From Lepidostoma basale (taxonomy: Eukaryota; Arthropoda; Insecta; Trichoptera; Lepidostomatidae), in assembly GCA_022606425.2 (NCBI GenBank), contig JAHDVF020001311.1, forward strand, positions 62,001-126,000: a stretch of DNA of 64,000 nt. Reading direction: 5' to 3'. The position numbers and the translations under genes are program-made. Below the pieces are notes generated by a model. That model was not told the origin of the DNA. It saw nothing but the letters and a program-made list of their open reading frames with translations, and did not search any database. Below, in pieces: positions 29,753 to 39,454 of the stretch. The first letter of the stretch is position 1. Each line of letters opens with the position of its first letter.

Positions 29753-30413
29753 AGAGTGTCGAATAAAAATATACTATGTGAATGCGGTGCGAATAATATC
29801 TTCTTCTCCTCCTTCCTGGCGCTATCCCAACTCATTGTCTCTGTTGACTGCTGGGGACGACTCTTCTCGATCTCAGGCTGTACTTCTTACGGTTCTGAAT
29901 ATCGCCTTCACTCGAGCCATTTCTCGGCAAGACGCTATTACACTGATCATCCACGTGTTCCTAGGTCCTCTGGATGGTTGACAAGGAAGATTCAAAGACA
30001 AAGCTCTACTTACTATGTGGTCTGGTGATCTCCGATTTATATGCCCGTACCATCTCATTTTCCTTTTGCGATGCGAATGAATGTGTTATGAACAAAATAA
30101 TGAAAAATACATTAAGATAGTTTGGGCACATGGAAAGAATGAGTGAAGAAAGAATGGTTAAAAAAGTATATGTTAACAATATAAATAGAACTAGAAATAG
30201 ATGAAGACCGAGGAAAACGTGGCACGATCAAATAAATCAAATATTGAACGCAGGGCACGTGAGAAGTCTGAGAAATCGACGTGCGTGCATGACACGATGA
30301 ATAAATGTATTGGAACGAGAAGTATATCAGGGAAGAAAAGTGTGGCAGTCCATTATTTCTGCCTACCCCTTCGGAGATACAGCGTGATGGTTAGTTAGTT
30401 AGTTAGTTTTGAA
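29753..30413 (+). mobile_element. LINE-A 3' fragment split by LINE-J
   Basis: GAGTGTCGAATAAAAATATAC and GTGCGAATAATAT stop near 29,803. The element resumes near 30,062 GATGCGAATGAATGTGTTATG and runs to (TTAG)n. TGCGAAT on both sides of LINE-J is the probable target duplication. Confidence 0.8.
29804..30061 (-). mobile_element. LINE-J 3' end
   Basis: Minus frame 30,058-29,873 reads MRWYGHINRRSPDHIVSRAL, NLPCQPSRGPRNTWM. The 3' side is TCTTCTTCTCC on the plus strand, an A/G-rich tail. Confidence 0.6.
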
Positions 30414-30534
30414 ATGTTTTTTGTATTCAAAAACGTAGTACGAACATTTGAAAGTTATTTGCAACTCGAGATCGTGAATGTGAGTTAGCAGCATAGCTGC
30501 GATGAAGCTTAGCAGCCCATCATGTAATCCACAC

Positions 30535-30835
30535 ACCCGGAACACTGTGGGAGTGCCGGCCTCGTGGGTACGTCTTCTATCCCCGGGTTCGATTCGCGCA
30601 AGAGACGTTACGCCGGCAGCTCGCGGCGCGCTCGACCAAAACCTCGCATCAGCTCGGCGTACGAGGAAATCCTAAACGCGGCCTCACTCGAAGGTGCCGA
30701 GAGATGTAGCCGGTAGCCGTACGCCTGGTCTTAAAATGCTCAGTGCGAATTGCTGGGCTATCTAACGGTATTAGTGATCGTGGGTTACCGATTCGAGTCT
30801 AGCCAGGGCCGCACTCTCCTTTTATACATGTTAAT
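30535..30835 (+). repeat. Candidate SINE with two tRNA-like segments
   Basis: The first segment has GCCGGCCTCGTGGGTACG (A-box-like) and CGGGTTCGATTCGCGC (B-box-like) about 30 bases later. The second has TGGGCTATCTAACGGTATTAG and GGGTTACCGATTCGAGTC. Both have tRNA-like spacing. Only one copy is in the window, so this is tentative. True tRNA genes are unlikely because the acceptor stems do not pair well. Confidence 0.4.
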
Positions 30836-30956
30836 TAACTAACTTCGAGGATGGATCACCATACTGCTCTGCCCTGGCATACCTACCTCTCTAGCTTCCT
30901 CTTATCATATAATATCTTCTTCTGATTGTAGATCTTGTGATCTGTTTAGGCAGGAT

Positions 30957-31430
30957 ATTAAATCAAATCAGTTTATTTTCTCAAAAGATATTTCAAACAA
31001 CAATTATAGTTTAAGGCATCTATTGAGAACAGGTAAAATAATAAAAAATATATAATACCAGGAACGCATGAGAGATGGTTCGACATTAGGAACACAAGAT
31101 ACTCTCCAAAGTCAAGAGTATTGTGTCTTCTGAACGTACTTCCACAAATATGAAATCTCCGAAGCGATCATGTTCAGCAGTTTGATTGCTCTCCCCACCG
31201 GCATCACCAGAGGCAGGTTGGTTCTGCGTGCTGGGAGATAAAACAGTCTATGCTGACGCTGTCGAAGATAACTATCTGGAACATAAAGATAACGGAGTTC
31301 TCAAAGAATCCCCTGATAAGTCTGAAGAAATGAGCTTTCATATCAACTTTCTTCCTGTGATAAAGACGACTAGCCTTCTCTCAATCTCTTTGGTGGTCGA
31401 CGGCCCTCTGGAGTCTCGCGCGTCACGATC
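30957..31430 (-). mobile_element. LINE-C 3' end
   Basis: AAATCAAATCAGTTTATTTTC tail side, 3' UTR blocks, CCAGAGGCAGGTTGGTTCTG, then on the minus strand KAHFFRLIRGFFENS. The part beyond 31,345 diverges from the 48,277 copy. Confidence 0.75.
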
Positions 31431-31784
31431 TTAGGAATTCCATAACAAAGGGGTTCTCAATCCTCGGTACAGTCCGGTTCTGTTAATCGGCCCAACACGT
31501 TTATGTAATGCCGATCGTTTCCCAGTGATCTGCAATGACCGGGTGATCTGCTCGCGGGCCGTGTATTTCCGCAAACTCTTGACCCAGCCCGTTATCTCGG
31601 CACTCGTCCGATTCTCGGTCATCCCACTCCCGAGACGAGAACACGGCCACTCGAGTCTTATGGAGTGCCTAGGAATTCCCGCAAAGTCAACATTCATCTC
31701 CCCGCGTGCCTTCGACGCAAAAGCATCTCGAGAATTTTCGTTCACAACAGAGAAGAACAGATTACATAATCCTTAAGTAATCTT
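31431..31784. other. Unassigned CpG-rich block
   Basis: A GC-rich island with open frames on both strands (about 31,431-31,776). None shows a domain I know. It could be an unrecognised element or old exon. Confidence 0.35.
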
Positions 31785-32452
31785 CTTCTTCTTCACTTTT
31801 GGTAGACTCAGGAGTCGATTTAATTGTATCTCAATAGAGACGAAGATGCAAATTGGAAACTGAATATGGTTGATCGAGGTGTTTACAGGACTTACGACCT
31901 GTCATTGGTTGGGTTAAGCGCACGCTTTATGTAATTACAACATTCCCCATTCCAACTTTTCTTATGACCATGTCTAACAAATTTTTGGAAGTTGTATATA
32001 TGTTAAAGTCCTACACCAGATTTCACATGTCAGTTCAATGCGCCATCTACGAAGATTTTGATTATATATGTTAATCTCTAAGATTAATCTATATATAATC
32101 TACATACTAACGCCATCTATGGAGATTTATGTTTATTAAGCATTAAGCAGAACATCTTTTTAACACAATGTGAAAGGCTACCCCGCCATTAGCGCATTGT
32201 TGACTCATCAGGAGTCTGTTATTTCAGGCGAGTCCTCTTGAGACGCTGAACTCCAGCTTTCTTTCCACCGTTTCGGGAGTCTTCTTGGTCGGCCTTGTCC
32301 GTTTGGCGTTCCATGGAGAGCTATGTATGGTATTCTATTTGAGCTCATTCTTTCTACATGTTGATGCCAGTATCGCCGTCTTTGACGTCCCCATCTGACC
32401 ATATCTTCGACCTCGCAGATTTCTCGGATTGCTGTATTCCTGACTCAAGTAA
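31785..32452 (-). mobile_element. LINE-D 3' end split by FB-A
   Basis: The tail side is CTTCTTCTTCTTCACTTTTGG (31,785) and GACTCAGGAGTC. After FB-A it resumes with GACTCATCAGGAGTCTG (32,210) and minus-strand MVRWGRQRRRYWHQHVERMS, IPYIALHGTPNG, RPRRLPKRWKESWSSASQED. Confidence 0.75.
31813..32208. repeat. FB-A element, long single-arm form
   Basis: TTAATTGTATCTCAATAGAG, GACCTGTCATTGGTTGGGTT, ACATTCCCCATTCCAAC, GACAAATTTTTGG-like, GCGCCATCTACGAAG, ATCTATATATAATC and AAGCATTAAGCAGAACATC follow the order in the 54,206 copy. It is flanked by GACTC(AT)CAGGAGTC on both sides, possibly a target duplication. Confidence 0.6.
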
Positions 32453-32552
32453 TACTGATCGAAATTTGAAAAACTTTATACAATTATGATAAAGAATGAA
32501 AAGTCTGTTATGGGAATATTCGTATTCATTATTTAATATGGAGTTTATATCA

Positions 32553-32758
32553 TTACTCTTCTTCCTTGCTGTAGACCTTTGTGATCTGTTCTCACGAGTG
32601 TTGCTCCTCCTAAAAGGTGGAATCCCAGCTGACTTTCCATCTTTTAGGAGGTCTTCCCCGAGGACGAGTCCCGTGAGCCTGATAATGTAGTGCAATATAG
32701 GGGAGTCTGGTGGTATCCATTTTTTGGACATGACTCTACCAGTCTCTCATCTGTTTAC
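32553..32758 (-). mobile_element. LINE-D 3' end
   Basis: The plus strand reads CTTCTTCCTTGCTGTAGACC, AGTGTTGCTCCTCCTAAAAGG and CTTCCCCGAGGACGAGTCCC, the complement of the 39,900-39,970 region. Confidence 0.75.
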
Positions 32759-33110
32759 TCCACCAAGAAACTTCTTATTCTCTTATTCCTCTTAGTTTTG
32801 GTCGTACGACCTGTTTGTGACGATGGGCTATCCTGGGATGATGATGTCCAGCCATTTCTCCATCTCTTCCTGGGCCTTCCTGGTAATCTTTTGCTGCTAG
32901 TGTTCATCTTCAATTTTTTTGCAATTCTTGTATTCTCCATGCGGTCCACGTGGTCTCTCCAAAAGCGCCTTCTGCTTCTTCCCCTTCTCACTATGTCCTC
33001 AACACCACAGACAGACCTTATCGTTTCATTTCTGATCCGATCTCTGAGTGGGGTGCGCATTTCTGCTACTCTTAGAAGGTTCTTAGTTCTATTGGTATTG
33101 GTATAATTAA
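32759..33110 (-). mobile_element. LINE-D-like copy, 119-codon frame
   Basis: Minus frame reads NRTKNLLRVAEMRTPLRDRI, RNETIRSVCGVEDIVRRGRS, RRRFWRDHVDRMENTRIAKK, SSKRLPGRPRKRWRNGWTSS. It is a different subfamily from the adjacent copy and close to that at 57,180. Confidence 0.75.
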
Positions 33111-33209
33111 TCAAATATTGTTTTTTTTGTATCCATGTATACCTACTATTTTTCTATTTTTTAGAGAAAATAAGGTAACTTCCTCATTTTCATTTTCACA
33201 TGAATCACA
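33111..33209. other. Spacer
   Basis: T-rich, nothing recognised. Confidence 0.5.
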
Positions 33210-33290
33210 CTGCCATAACCGAGAATCAAATTCGGGACCTTCAGTATGTCAGTCATAGCTCTTAGCCTTCTGCCACGAAGTTCGAATGCG
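33210..33290 (-). mobile_element. SINE-1, 5' part
   Basis: The minus strand shows TGGCAGAAGGCTAAGAGCT (A box) and CCCGAATTTGATTCTCGGTT (B box) as in the copy at 43,735. Confidence 0.65.
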
Positions 33291-33306
33291 ATTGTTAGTT
33301 ATATTT

Positions 33307-33974
33307 TTAAGGATTAATTGTATCTCAATAGAGACGAAGATGTAATTTTTTTTGGAAACAGAATATGATAGTCGAGGCGTTTACAGGACTTATGACCTGT
33401 CATTGGTTGGGTTAAGCGATCACTTTATGTTAACAACATTCCCCATTCCGATATAGATGGATACATCATTAATAGATGGCACTAGTGTAGATTGACCTAA
33501 AAATGTGAAGTTATTTAAAATAGTAGCATATATTCAAGTTCCAAAAATTTGTCAGACGTGGTGGTCGTAAGAAGGGCGTAATTGGGAATGTTGTTAACAT
33601 AAAGTGATCGCTTAACCCAACCAATGACAGGTCATAAGTCCTGTAAACGCCTCGACTACCATTTAAAAGAAAAATACATCTTTGTCTCTATTGAGATACA
33701 ATCGCACCGTGAGTGTAAAACCGAAACAAGCGCAAATATACAGTTTGGAGATATGGGAGTTTAAAGACTTCATATTGCTTGTAAAAACTGTTTTTTTTTA
33801 ATAAACCAATGATTTTCAGTTTAAAGTAATATACCTATAAACCGAAAATCATTGTTTTTTAAAAAAAAAAATCAGTTTTTCCAAGCAATATGAAGTCTTT
33901 AAACTCACATATATCCAAACTGTATATTTGCACTTGTTTCGGTTTTACACTCACGGTGCGCAATTAATCCTTAA
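33307..33974. repeat. FB-A palindrome with FB-B nested in its right arm
   Basis: Left arm TTAAGGATTAATTGTATCTC (33,307), right arm ends CAATTAATCCTTAA (33,974). Inner arms TGACCTGTCATTGGTTGGGTT and AACCCAACCAATGACAGGTCA. Removing 33,703-33,960 and one CAAT restores GAGATACAATTAATCC. The outer module (ACCCGCTATGGGTAAAATCC) continues to about 34,040. Confidence 0.8.
33703..33960. repeat. FB-B: 258-bp fold-back element, 4-bp target duplication CAAT
   Basis: Near-perfect inverted repeat over its whole length: CGCACCGTGAGTGTAAAACC at the left and GGTTTTACACTCACGGTGCG at the right. CAAT directly precedes (33,699-33,702) and follows (33,961-33,964). No coding capacity. A second copy is at 52,943. 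Confidence 0.85.
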
Positions 33975-34040
33975 AAAATGATTAACCCGCTATGGGTAAA
34001 ATCCAGTATTTGTCTACAAGTATTTGTATATATTCAAAAA

Positions 34041-34429
34041 AACAAGTTATATTTTTAATATCCATATTATTGTTTTTTGTTTTTGTTTTTTCAATTTGAG
34101 TTAGTTATGTAGTAGTATTAATGTTAATTGTAAGCAAGATTGTGTGTCATTTTTTTGTAAAAAAATTGTGGGTCAATTCACAATGGCGTCTGTCAATAAC
34201 TCTTAAACCGCATCACGACACACACGTACACTCAGGGAGACCTCGATACATGTTAAACGTAATTATTAGATTTCGGCCTGCTTCCATATACAGAAGAAAT
34301 TTCTCCAACTCGTCTAAGCCGCGAAGTATAGTTATACCTGTACATCTCTATAAAGAAATGCTAAAAAAACATCTATAAAGAAATGCTAAAAAAACATCTA
34401 TAAAGAAATGCTAAAAAAAACATCACCAA
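34041..34429. other. Unassigned, contains a 3-copy tandem repeat
   Basis: CATCTATAAAGAAATGCTAAA is repeated three times head to tail at about 34,343-34,424 (period 24-25). It lies just upstream of the F6 hammerhead. An 85-codon frame (34,121-34,378) has no recognised domain. Confidence 0.5.
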
Positions 34430-34545
34430 ACAACACCAGTCTGTCGATGCCAGCGAGCCTGGCGAAACCGGTCGCTGTCTAAATAAAGACAAAAGTGGAA
34501 GTAGTTAAAAACATCGTTTTATTTAATTATTATTTGAAATACACT
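34430..34545 (+). repeat. PLE F6 terminal repeat
   Basis: Hammerhead at 34,437, then AAATAAAGACAAAAGTGGAAG and ACATCGTTTTATTTAATTATT. The same blocks appear inverted at 49,481-49,600. Confidence 0.65.
34437..34477 (+). ncRNA. Hammerhead ribozyme variant, F6, A6 changed
   Basis: Stem I CAGT with GCTG (last pair a U.G). The core reads CTGTCGA instead of CTGACGA. Stem II is GCCAG with CTGGC around CGAGC. GAAA is followed by ACCGGT and C. The fold is complete but A6, a core base, is U, so activity is doubtful. The 49,540 copy has the same change. Confidence 0.6.
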
Positions 34546-34624
34546 TCCATCAAGAGATTTCAGTAAAATCATTTGATTATCTAAAAAAACATTGTTTGGG
34601 ATGTACACTATATTTCATAATAAC

Positions 34625-34697
34625 CATTAAAAAGCGCCCTTTAGGTGATTTATTCACGAAAACGGTTTATTATAATTATTATTATTATTATTATAGC
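34625..34697 (+). mobile_element. LINE-K 3' UTR scrap
   Basis: AAAGCGCCCTTTAGGTGATT, TCACGAAAACGG and an (ATT)n tail. LINE-A abuts the tail. Confidence 0.75.
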
Positions 34698-35142
34698 ATG
34701 GAACTGGCAAAAGAAGGATGAAAGTAGAATAAATACAGTAGAAATGTGATCTCTTAGACGAATTTGTGTATACTCTGGGTATGATAGAGTGTCGAAATAT
34801 AATAAGTGAATGCGGTGCGAATGATTTTGTTATGAACAAAATAATTAAAGTATCATTAAGATGGTTTGGACATATGGAAAGAATGAATGAAGAAAGAATG
34901 ATAAAAAAAGTATATGTTAACGATGTAAATGGAACCAGAAATAGAGGAAAACGTGACACGATCAAATAAATCAAATATTGAATGTCGGCCATGTGAGGAG
35001 TCAGAGAAATCGACGCGCGTGCATGACACGATGCATGAATGTTGAGGAAGCGAGAGAAATATGCCAGGAAAGAAAACTGTGGCAGTCCATTCTTTCTACC
35101 TACCCCTTCGGGAGACGGCGTGATGTTAGTTAGTTAGTTATT
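34698..35142 (+). mobile_element. LINE-A 3' fragment, (TTAG)n tail
   Basis: GCATGGAACTGGCAAAAGAAG to GGGAGACGGCGTGATGTTAG. TTATTATTATT follows, so it probably inserted into the LINE-K tail. Confidence 0.85.
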
Positions 35143-35682
35143 ATTATTGCAATACTTAACGATATATCGCAAAATTCTTAAAGTTTCTTCTCAACATTTA
35201 AAAAGCTTTTTTTTATTCACTTATCTTCTTCTTCTTTTAATTGAACTTTATCAAGGGGTTCCGAAAACAGATTTTTTTACAAGGGTTTGAATGTTCACAA
35301 ATTCCACAACCAATGTATAGTGTACGTCCGGTCTCATTTTAAGGTTTTTAAGTTATTAATATTTTTTGGTTAAATTTCTTCTCTGTGTGTTTTGTGCCTT
35401 TTAGCTTTTTTATGTAATTTTTTATAACTAAATAAATAAGTGTTTAAAAAAGTGCATTCTCAACCTTTGAAGCAGCGACCTTTAAATTTCGAACGGGCAC
35501 CGTACGCTGCTAGCAAGCAACGCTTTTCGGCAAAACTTGTCTAGTTACATAACTTCGTGATTCGCTAATGTCAAATTCGAGTAAAGGTCGATGTATTCAT
35601 GGTATTAACATTCTTTTTTATATCCCACCGTTGACCTTGTGATATTTCTATATACATTTAGGTTTTATTAACATTAAAAAAT
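35143..35682. other. Spacer, nothing recognised
   Basis: No repeat placed. Confidence 0.45.
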
Positions 35683-35998
35683 CATCACATCGTTTCCCCG
35701 GAAGGGTACATGTAAATAAATTAAACCGCCTCTGACACACCTACTAACTACTAACCATCACGCCGTCTCCCCGGAGGGGTAGGCAGAAAGAATGGAACGC
35801 CATACTGTTCTGTCCTGACATACTTCTCTCGCTTCTTCTACATTCATGCATCTTGTCATGCACCCACCTCGATTTCTCCGACACCTCACGTGACCGACAT
35901 TCAATATTTGATTGATTTGATCGACACACCTCTCTAGATTATTCCACACTCATACAGCATACGCTCACGTCGATTTTTCCGATTTCTAACACAGAAAG
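35683..35998 (-). mobile_element. LINE-A nested in LINE-A
   Basis: The outer antisense copy (ATCACATCGTTTCCCCGG... at 35,685) breaks at 35,741 and resumes at about 35,931 with GACACACCTCTCTAG. The inner copy has a degenerate CTAA tail, CCCCGGAGGGGTAGGCAGAA and a 63-codon frame. GACACACCT occurs on both sides, a 9-bp duplication. Confidence 0.8.
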
Positions 35999-36147
35999 AT
36001 TTTCAAGATAAAACAACTAATTTTACTTATGTTCGTGTATTTGAAAATGCACTAAAATAAAATTAATTAAATCTTCTTAAAATTAACGTTTTCATCAATA
36101 TAGTCGTTTAAATTTTCAATGTAATTCTTACATTTAACTTTTTTTTT

Positions 36148-36355
36148 AAACTGTTTAATTAAATAACTTTGTTTTATGTATCACAATTGTATTTTATTTT
36201 ACGCGACAGCACATAAGGGGTTCGAAAAATCCTGTAAATTTGACACAATATACATATTTGTAACACCTGATGATGTCAACATAGATTGACGAAACAGCTG
36301 TCGCGTAAAATAAAATGCAATTGTGATACATAAAACAAAGTTATTTAATCAAAGA
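36148..36355. repeat. PLE F3 terminal-repeat palindrome
   Basis: Arms ATAACTTTGTTTTATGTATC with TTTTACGCGACAG on the left, and CTGTCGCGTAAAA with GATACATAAAACAAAGTTAT on the right. The right arm contains the ribozyme. The left arm's ribozyme is decayed. Confidence 0.75.
36263..36306 (+). ncRNA. Hammerhead ribozyme, F3 type, core intact
   Basis: CTGATGA at 36,267-36,273, one unpaired T, stem II GTCAA with TTGAC around CATAGA, GAAA at 36,291-36,294, the eight-base palindrome ACAGCTGT (36,294-36,301), then C17 at 36,302. Stem I (ACAC with GCGT) has one A.C mismatch, so it is weaker than in F1, F2 and F6. Confidence 0.7.
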
Positions 36356-36845
36356 GTTTAAAATGTTAAGGTATCATAGTGTTTCGGCCAAAACAATGGA
36401 CTATTTTTTTATTAGTTTAAGGTTGATAAAGGTTATGAAAAAACTAATTAACGTCACGCCGTCTCTCGTCTTGTTCCGAGTAGCTAACCCTAATCCGCTT
36501 AGTTGTTCACCATTTTGCATGGTATCAGATAACAGAGGCTAAACTGGTATCAAACCAGAATTATAATCCACATTCTCTCTGCACTCCAAGCAGTGCAAAC
36601 CTGCACCTTTCTATCGATTTATATACACATTAACATCTATGTTTACGGTGCAAACTCTTTTATTTATGAATTCATTAGAGAGAGGCATACTACATCTACC
36701 TCGTGTAGCCAGGCAGAACCAACCTTTCTTTATTAAGTGTTTTATAATCCTTGAACAATATTTTTTTAAGCTTTATTAAAATTAAAACAAAAAGAGACAT
36801 ATTTCGTGACATAAAATCCTTTTAGTTACATACATTTATATACCA
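36356..36845. other. Spacer, nothing assigned
   Basis: A LINE-A-like scrap ACGTCACGCCGTCTC is at 36,450. The rest is unplaced. Confidence 0.4.
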
Positions 36846-37330
36846 AACAACAACAACAAACCATCTTGCCGTTTCCCCGCATGGGTAGGCAGAGAGAATG
36901 GACCGCCACACTACTCTATCCTGGCACACTTCTTTAGCTTGCTCCACATTCATACAGCGAGTCATACACGCACGTCGATTCTTCCGACTTCTAACATGAA
37001 CAACCTTTTAAAATTTGATTAATTTGATCATGCCATGTTTTCCTCGGTCTGCCTCGACTCCGTACTCCATTTACATCATTAACGTATACTTTCTTAACCA
37101 TTCTTTCTCCATCCATGCGCTCCATATGTCCGAACCAACGCAGCGATTCTTTCATACTTTTGTTCATAATGCCTTCTTCCGCTCCACATTCCTTTCTTAT
37201 ATCAGCATTTGAGATTTTGTCGTATATCGTTCTACCACACATACGTCTTAAGGACCTCATCTCTATCGCATTTATTCAGCTCGAATCCTTCTTCTGCCAG
37301 TTCCATGCTTCGCTTCCATACATTGGGATT
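36846..37330 (-). mobile_element. LINE-A 3' fragment, (TTG)n tail
   Basis: (AAC)n, TTTCCCCGCATGGGTAGGCAG, and minus frame 37,260-36,991: MRSLRRMCGRTIYDKISNAD, ESLRWFGHMERMDGERMVKK, RGRPRKTWHDQINQILK. Confidence 0.85.
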
Positions 37331-37691
37331 GGGATTTGTTATATATTTTTTATTTTTTATTATTTACATTAATAATATTTTTTTGTAATGCTGGATTTAG
37401 ATAAGGTTATGTCAGATAAGTATAGATAACAGTTACCACAGTTAGCCATCTGACATAAGAGATGACCACCCCGTGGACCGTTATAGAATGAATATATGAA
37501 AATCTTCCGGGACTTTAATGCCCACACAGTCCTGTACTGGTTTTACGTCGTCCGTTAACTTGGATGGGCAAAAACGGGCTCCTCGGACCGGGTTACATTG
37601 CGATAAATATTTAATATTCAATCCAACGGTAACATCGTGTTGATTCTAATGAGAGGCAGCGCTTAATCGCAGGCAACTAATGCCAATTTCT
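37331..37691. other. Spacer, nothing recognised
   Basis: Contains a short inverted pair GATAAGGTTATGTCAGAT / ATCTGACATAAG at 37,400-37,460. Not classified. Confidence 0.4.
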
Positions 37692-38050
37692 AACTAACTA
37701 TCTAACTAACCATCACGCCGTCTCCCCGAAGGGGTAGGCAGAAAGAATGGACTGCCACACTTTTCTTTCCTGACGTATTTCTCTCGCTTCCTCAACATTC
37801 ATAGTCGATTTCTCGGACTCCTCACGTGGCCGACATTCAATATTTGATTTATTTGATCATGCCACGTTTTCCTCGCTCTTCGTCTATTTCTAGTTCCATT
37901 TACATCGTTAACATATACTTTTTTTTTACCATTCATTCTTTCCATATGTCCAAACCATCTTAATGATCCTTTCATTATTTTGTTCATAACACCATTATTC
38001 GCACCGCATTCACTTCTTATATTTTCATTCGACACTCTATCATACACAGA
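37692..38050 (-). mobile_element. LINE-A 3' fragment, (TTAG)n tail
   Basis: Standard 3' hairpin and coding complement, ending at CTCTATCATACACAGACAAT. Missing the RACMTRCMNVEE region (deletion near 37,802). Confidence 0.8.
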
Positions 38051-38157
38051 CAATTTCTTGTTCTTCATATTACTCCCGTAATGCATTGAAAGGGTTTGTG
38101 GAAAATGAGAGATCAGATGCATTTTTAAAGTTTGTTATCGCAAACAAAAACCTATCC

Positions 38158-38358
38158 AAAAAATATAAAACGGCAGTGCACAATGGTGTTATTGTACCGA
38201 CACTGGCGTATGGAAGCGAAGCGTGGTACTACATTAAAATAAGGATGAAAGTAGAATAAATGCAGTAGAAATGAGATCTTGTTGAGAGTGTGGAAAATCT
38301 GTGTATGATAGAGTATCAAATGAAAATGGAAGAAGTGAATGCGGTGCGAATTAGAGTT
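38158..38358 (+). mobile_element. LINE-A internal fragment
   Basis: ACGGCAGTGCACAATGGTG, GCGTATGGAAGCGAAGCGTGG and GAATGCGGTGCGAATTAG. Head to head with the previous copy. Confidence 0.75.
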
Positions 38359-38439
38359 GTAGTTTTTCATTAAGAGCGCTCTGACCGAACTTTGAAATGA
38401 AATTAAACAAATTGTCTTATTGATATCGCCAAATTAATT

Positions 38440-38852
38440 TTATTTTTTTAATTATTTATGGAATATAAATTTAATGACTTCGCTACAGGTGGTGTTTGTT
38501 ACCTGGTGGTCAAAGGGTTTTTTAATAGTGACGTTAGAACTTTGACAGCGTATAGCGGCCATTTTGGTAAGGCGATAGCTGTCAAACACGCTACACGCTT
38601 CAACAACGCGTTTAAATTGTTAAATTTTATTATCAAAATCAGTGCTCTGTTCGCCAATTTATGGCATTCTGCAATGTCCACAAAACGTCGCCGTCGTTTA
38701 ATGCATAAATTTGAGACTCTTATGGCTTAAACTGGATGATATGGATACCGACAACATATGGTTCCAACAGGACGGCGTTACGTAGCACACAGGGCACGCC
38801 ACGATGGACATTCTGCACGAGCTGCTAAAAATGGAGCATCTAAAAATCAAGT
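38440..38852 (+). mobile_element. Internally deleted Tc1/mariner-like element
   Basis: At 38,728-38,850 the sequence reads LDDMDTDNIWFQQDGVT, stop, HTGHATMDILHEL, the second-Asp region of Tc1/mariner-type transposases (WFQQDGA..H.A). The upstream part (38,458-38,730, a 90-codon frame rich in basic residues) has no clear domain and probably joins across a deletion. Confidence 0.6.
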
Positions 38853-38925
38853 GGAACTAACTAACTAACTATCACGCCCTCTCGCCGTAGGGGTAGGCAA
38901 AAATAATGGACTTCTACACTTGTTT
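38853..38925 (-). mobile_element. LINE-A, last 70 bases only
   Basis: (AACT)n, ATCACGCCCTCTCGCCGTAG, GGGTAGGCAAAAATAATGG. An extreme 5' truncation. Confidence 0.75.
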
Positions 38926-39027
38926 TTCATCATCAGGTTTTACAAACTTTTTTTTGTTTAGTTCTTCGGTTTGGCAGTCATAGCTCTTGCCACTCTGCCA
39001 TTAAGGTCGTATTAATTATTCATTATG
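38926..39027 (-). mobile_element. SINE-1 5' scrap and possible half hammerhead
   Basis: CATCATCAGG at 38,930 gives CCTGATGATG on the minus strand, the 5' core strand of a hammerhead, truncated by LINE-A. At 38,965-39,012 the minus strand has TGGCAGAGTGGCAAGAGCT, the SINE-1 A box. Confidence 0.4.
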
Positions 39028-39195
39028 TCCTCACAAAACCTTCCTAGTTATCTTCTTAATTACTCTGGTCTCTCAGGCTCGGCACACGTGCCCAAACCAT
39101 GATAGGCGACCGGCTCTCTCGATGCTCGTTATAAGAGACTGCTGGATCATCGTATGCACCTCTTCGTTGTTTCTATACCTACAAATTTTCCGCTA
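39028..39195 (-). mobile_element. LINE-I 3' fragment
   Basis: CTGGTCTCTCAGGCTCGGCAC, ACGTGCCCAAACCATGATAGG and CGATGCTCGTTATAAG match 16,090-16,160. Confidence 0.6.
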
Positions 39196-39199
39196 CATC

Positions 39200-39265
39200 A
39201 CCAGGTCTGTTTCATTGATGATACTTACATCGGTTGGCGAAACAGCTGTCGCGACATTCTCAAAA
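39200..39265 (+). repeat. PLE F3 hammerhead remnant
   Basis: TTGATGA replaces CTGATGA, stem II is broken, but GGCGAAACAGCTGTCGCG is intact. Confidence 0.5.
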
Positions 39266-39359
39266 AGTGTATAATAAAAATTGAGATATTACCTGTTAAT
39301 AAAGATATTTTCATCAATATAAAATTGTTTAATATGAATAAAAACGTATTTTAGAAGTC

Positions 39360-39424
39360 TTTAGAAGTTTTATTATATTTTATGGGAATGACAACTTCCT
39401 TAGGCAATATAAAATGTGAAATAT
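39360..39424 (-). repeat. PLE F5 scrap
   Basis: AAGTTTTATTATATTTTATGG and GGAATGACAACTTCCTTAGGC match the left arm of the 12,400 palindrome. Confidence 0.45.
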
Positions 39425-39454
39425 TAAAATTAAGCATGAAACTGGCCAAAGAAC

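Noticed and set aside
30585..30605. Functional tRNA gene at the GGTTCGATTC box
   Set aside because: No acceptor stem pairing around the A/B-like boxes and no convincing anticodon loop; a SINE origin is simpler.
33703..33960. CCGAAACAAGTG in FB-B as a hammerhead 3' strand
   Set aside because: The upstream strand reads CGTGAGT rather than CTGANGA, and there is no stem II; the resemblance is limited to GAAAC.
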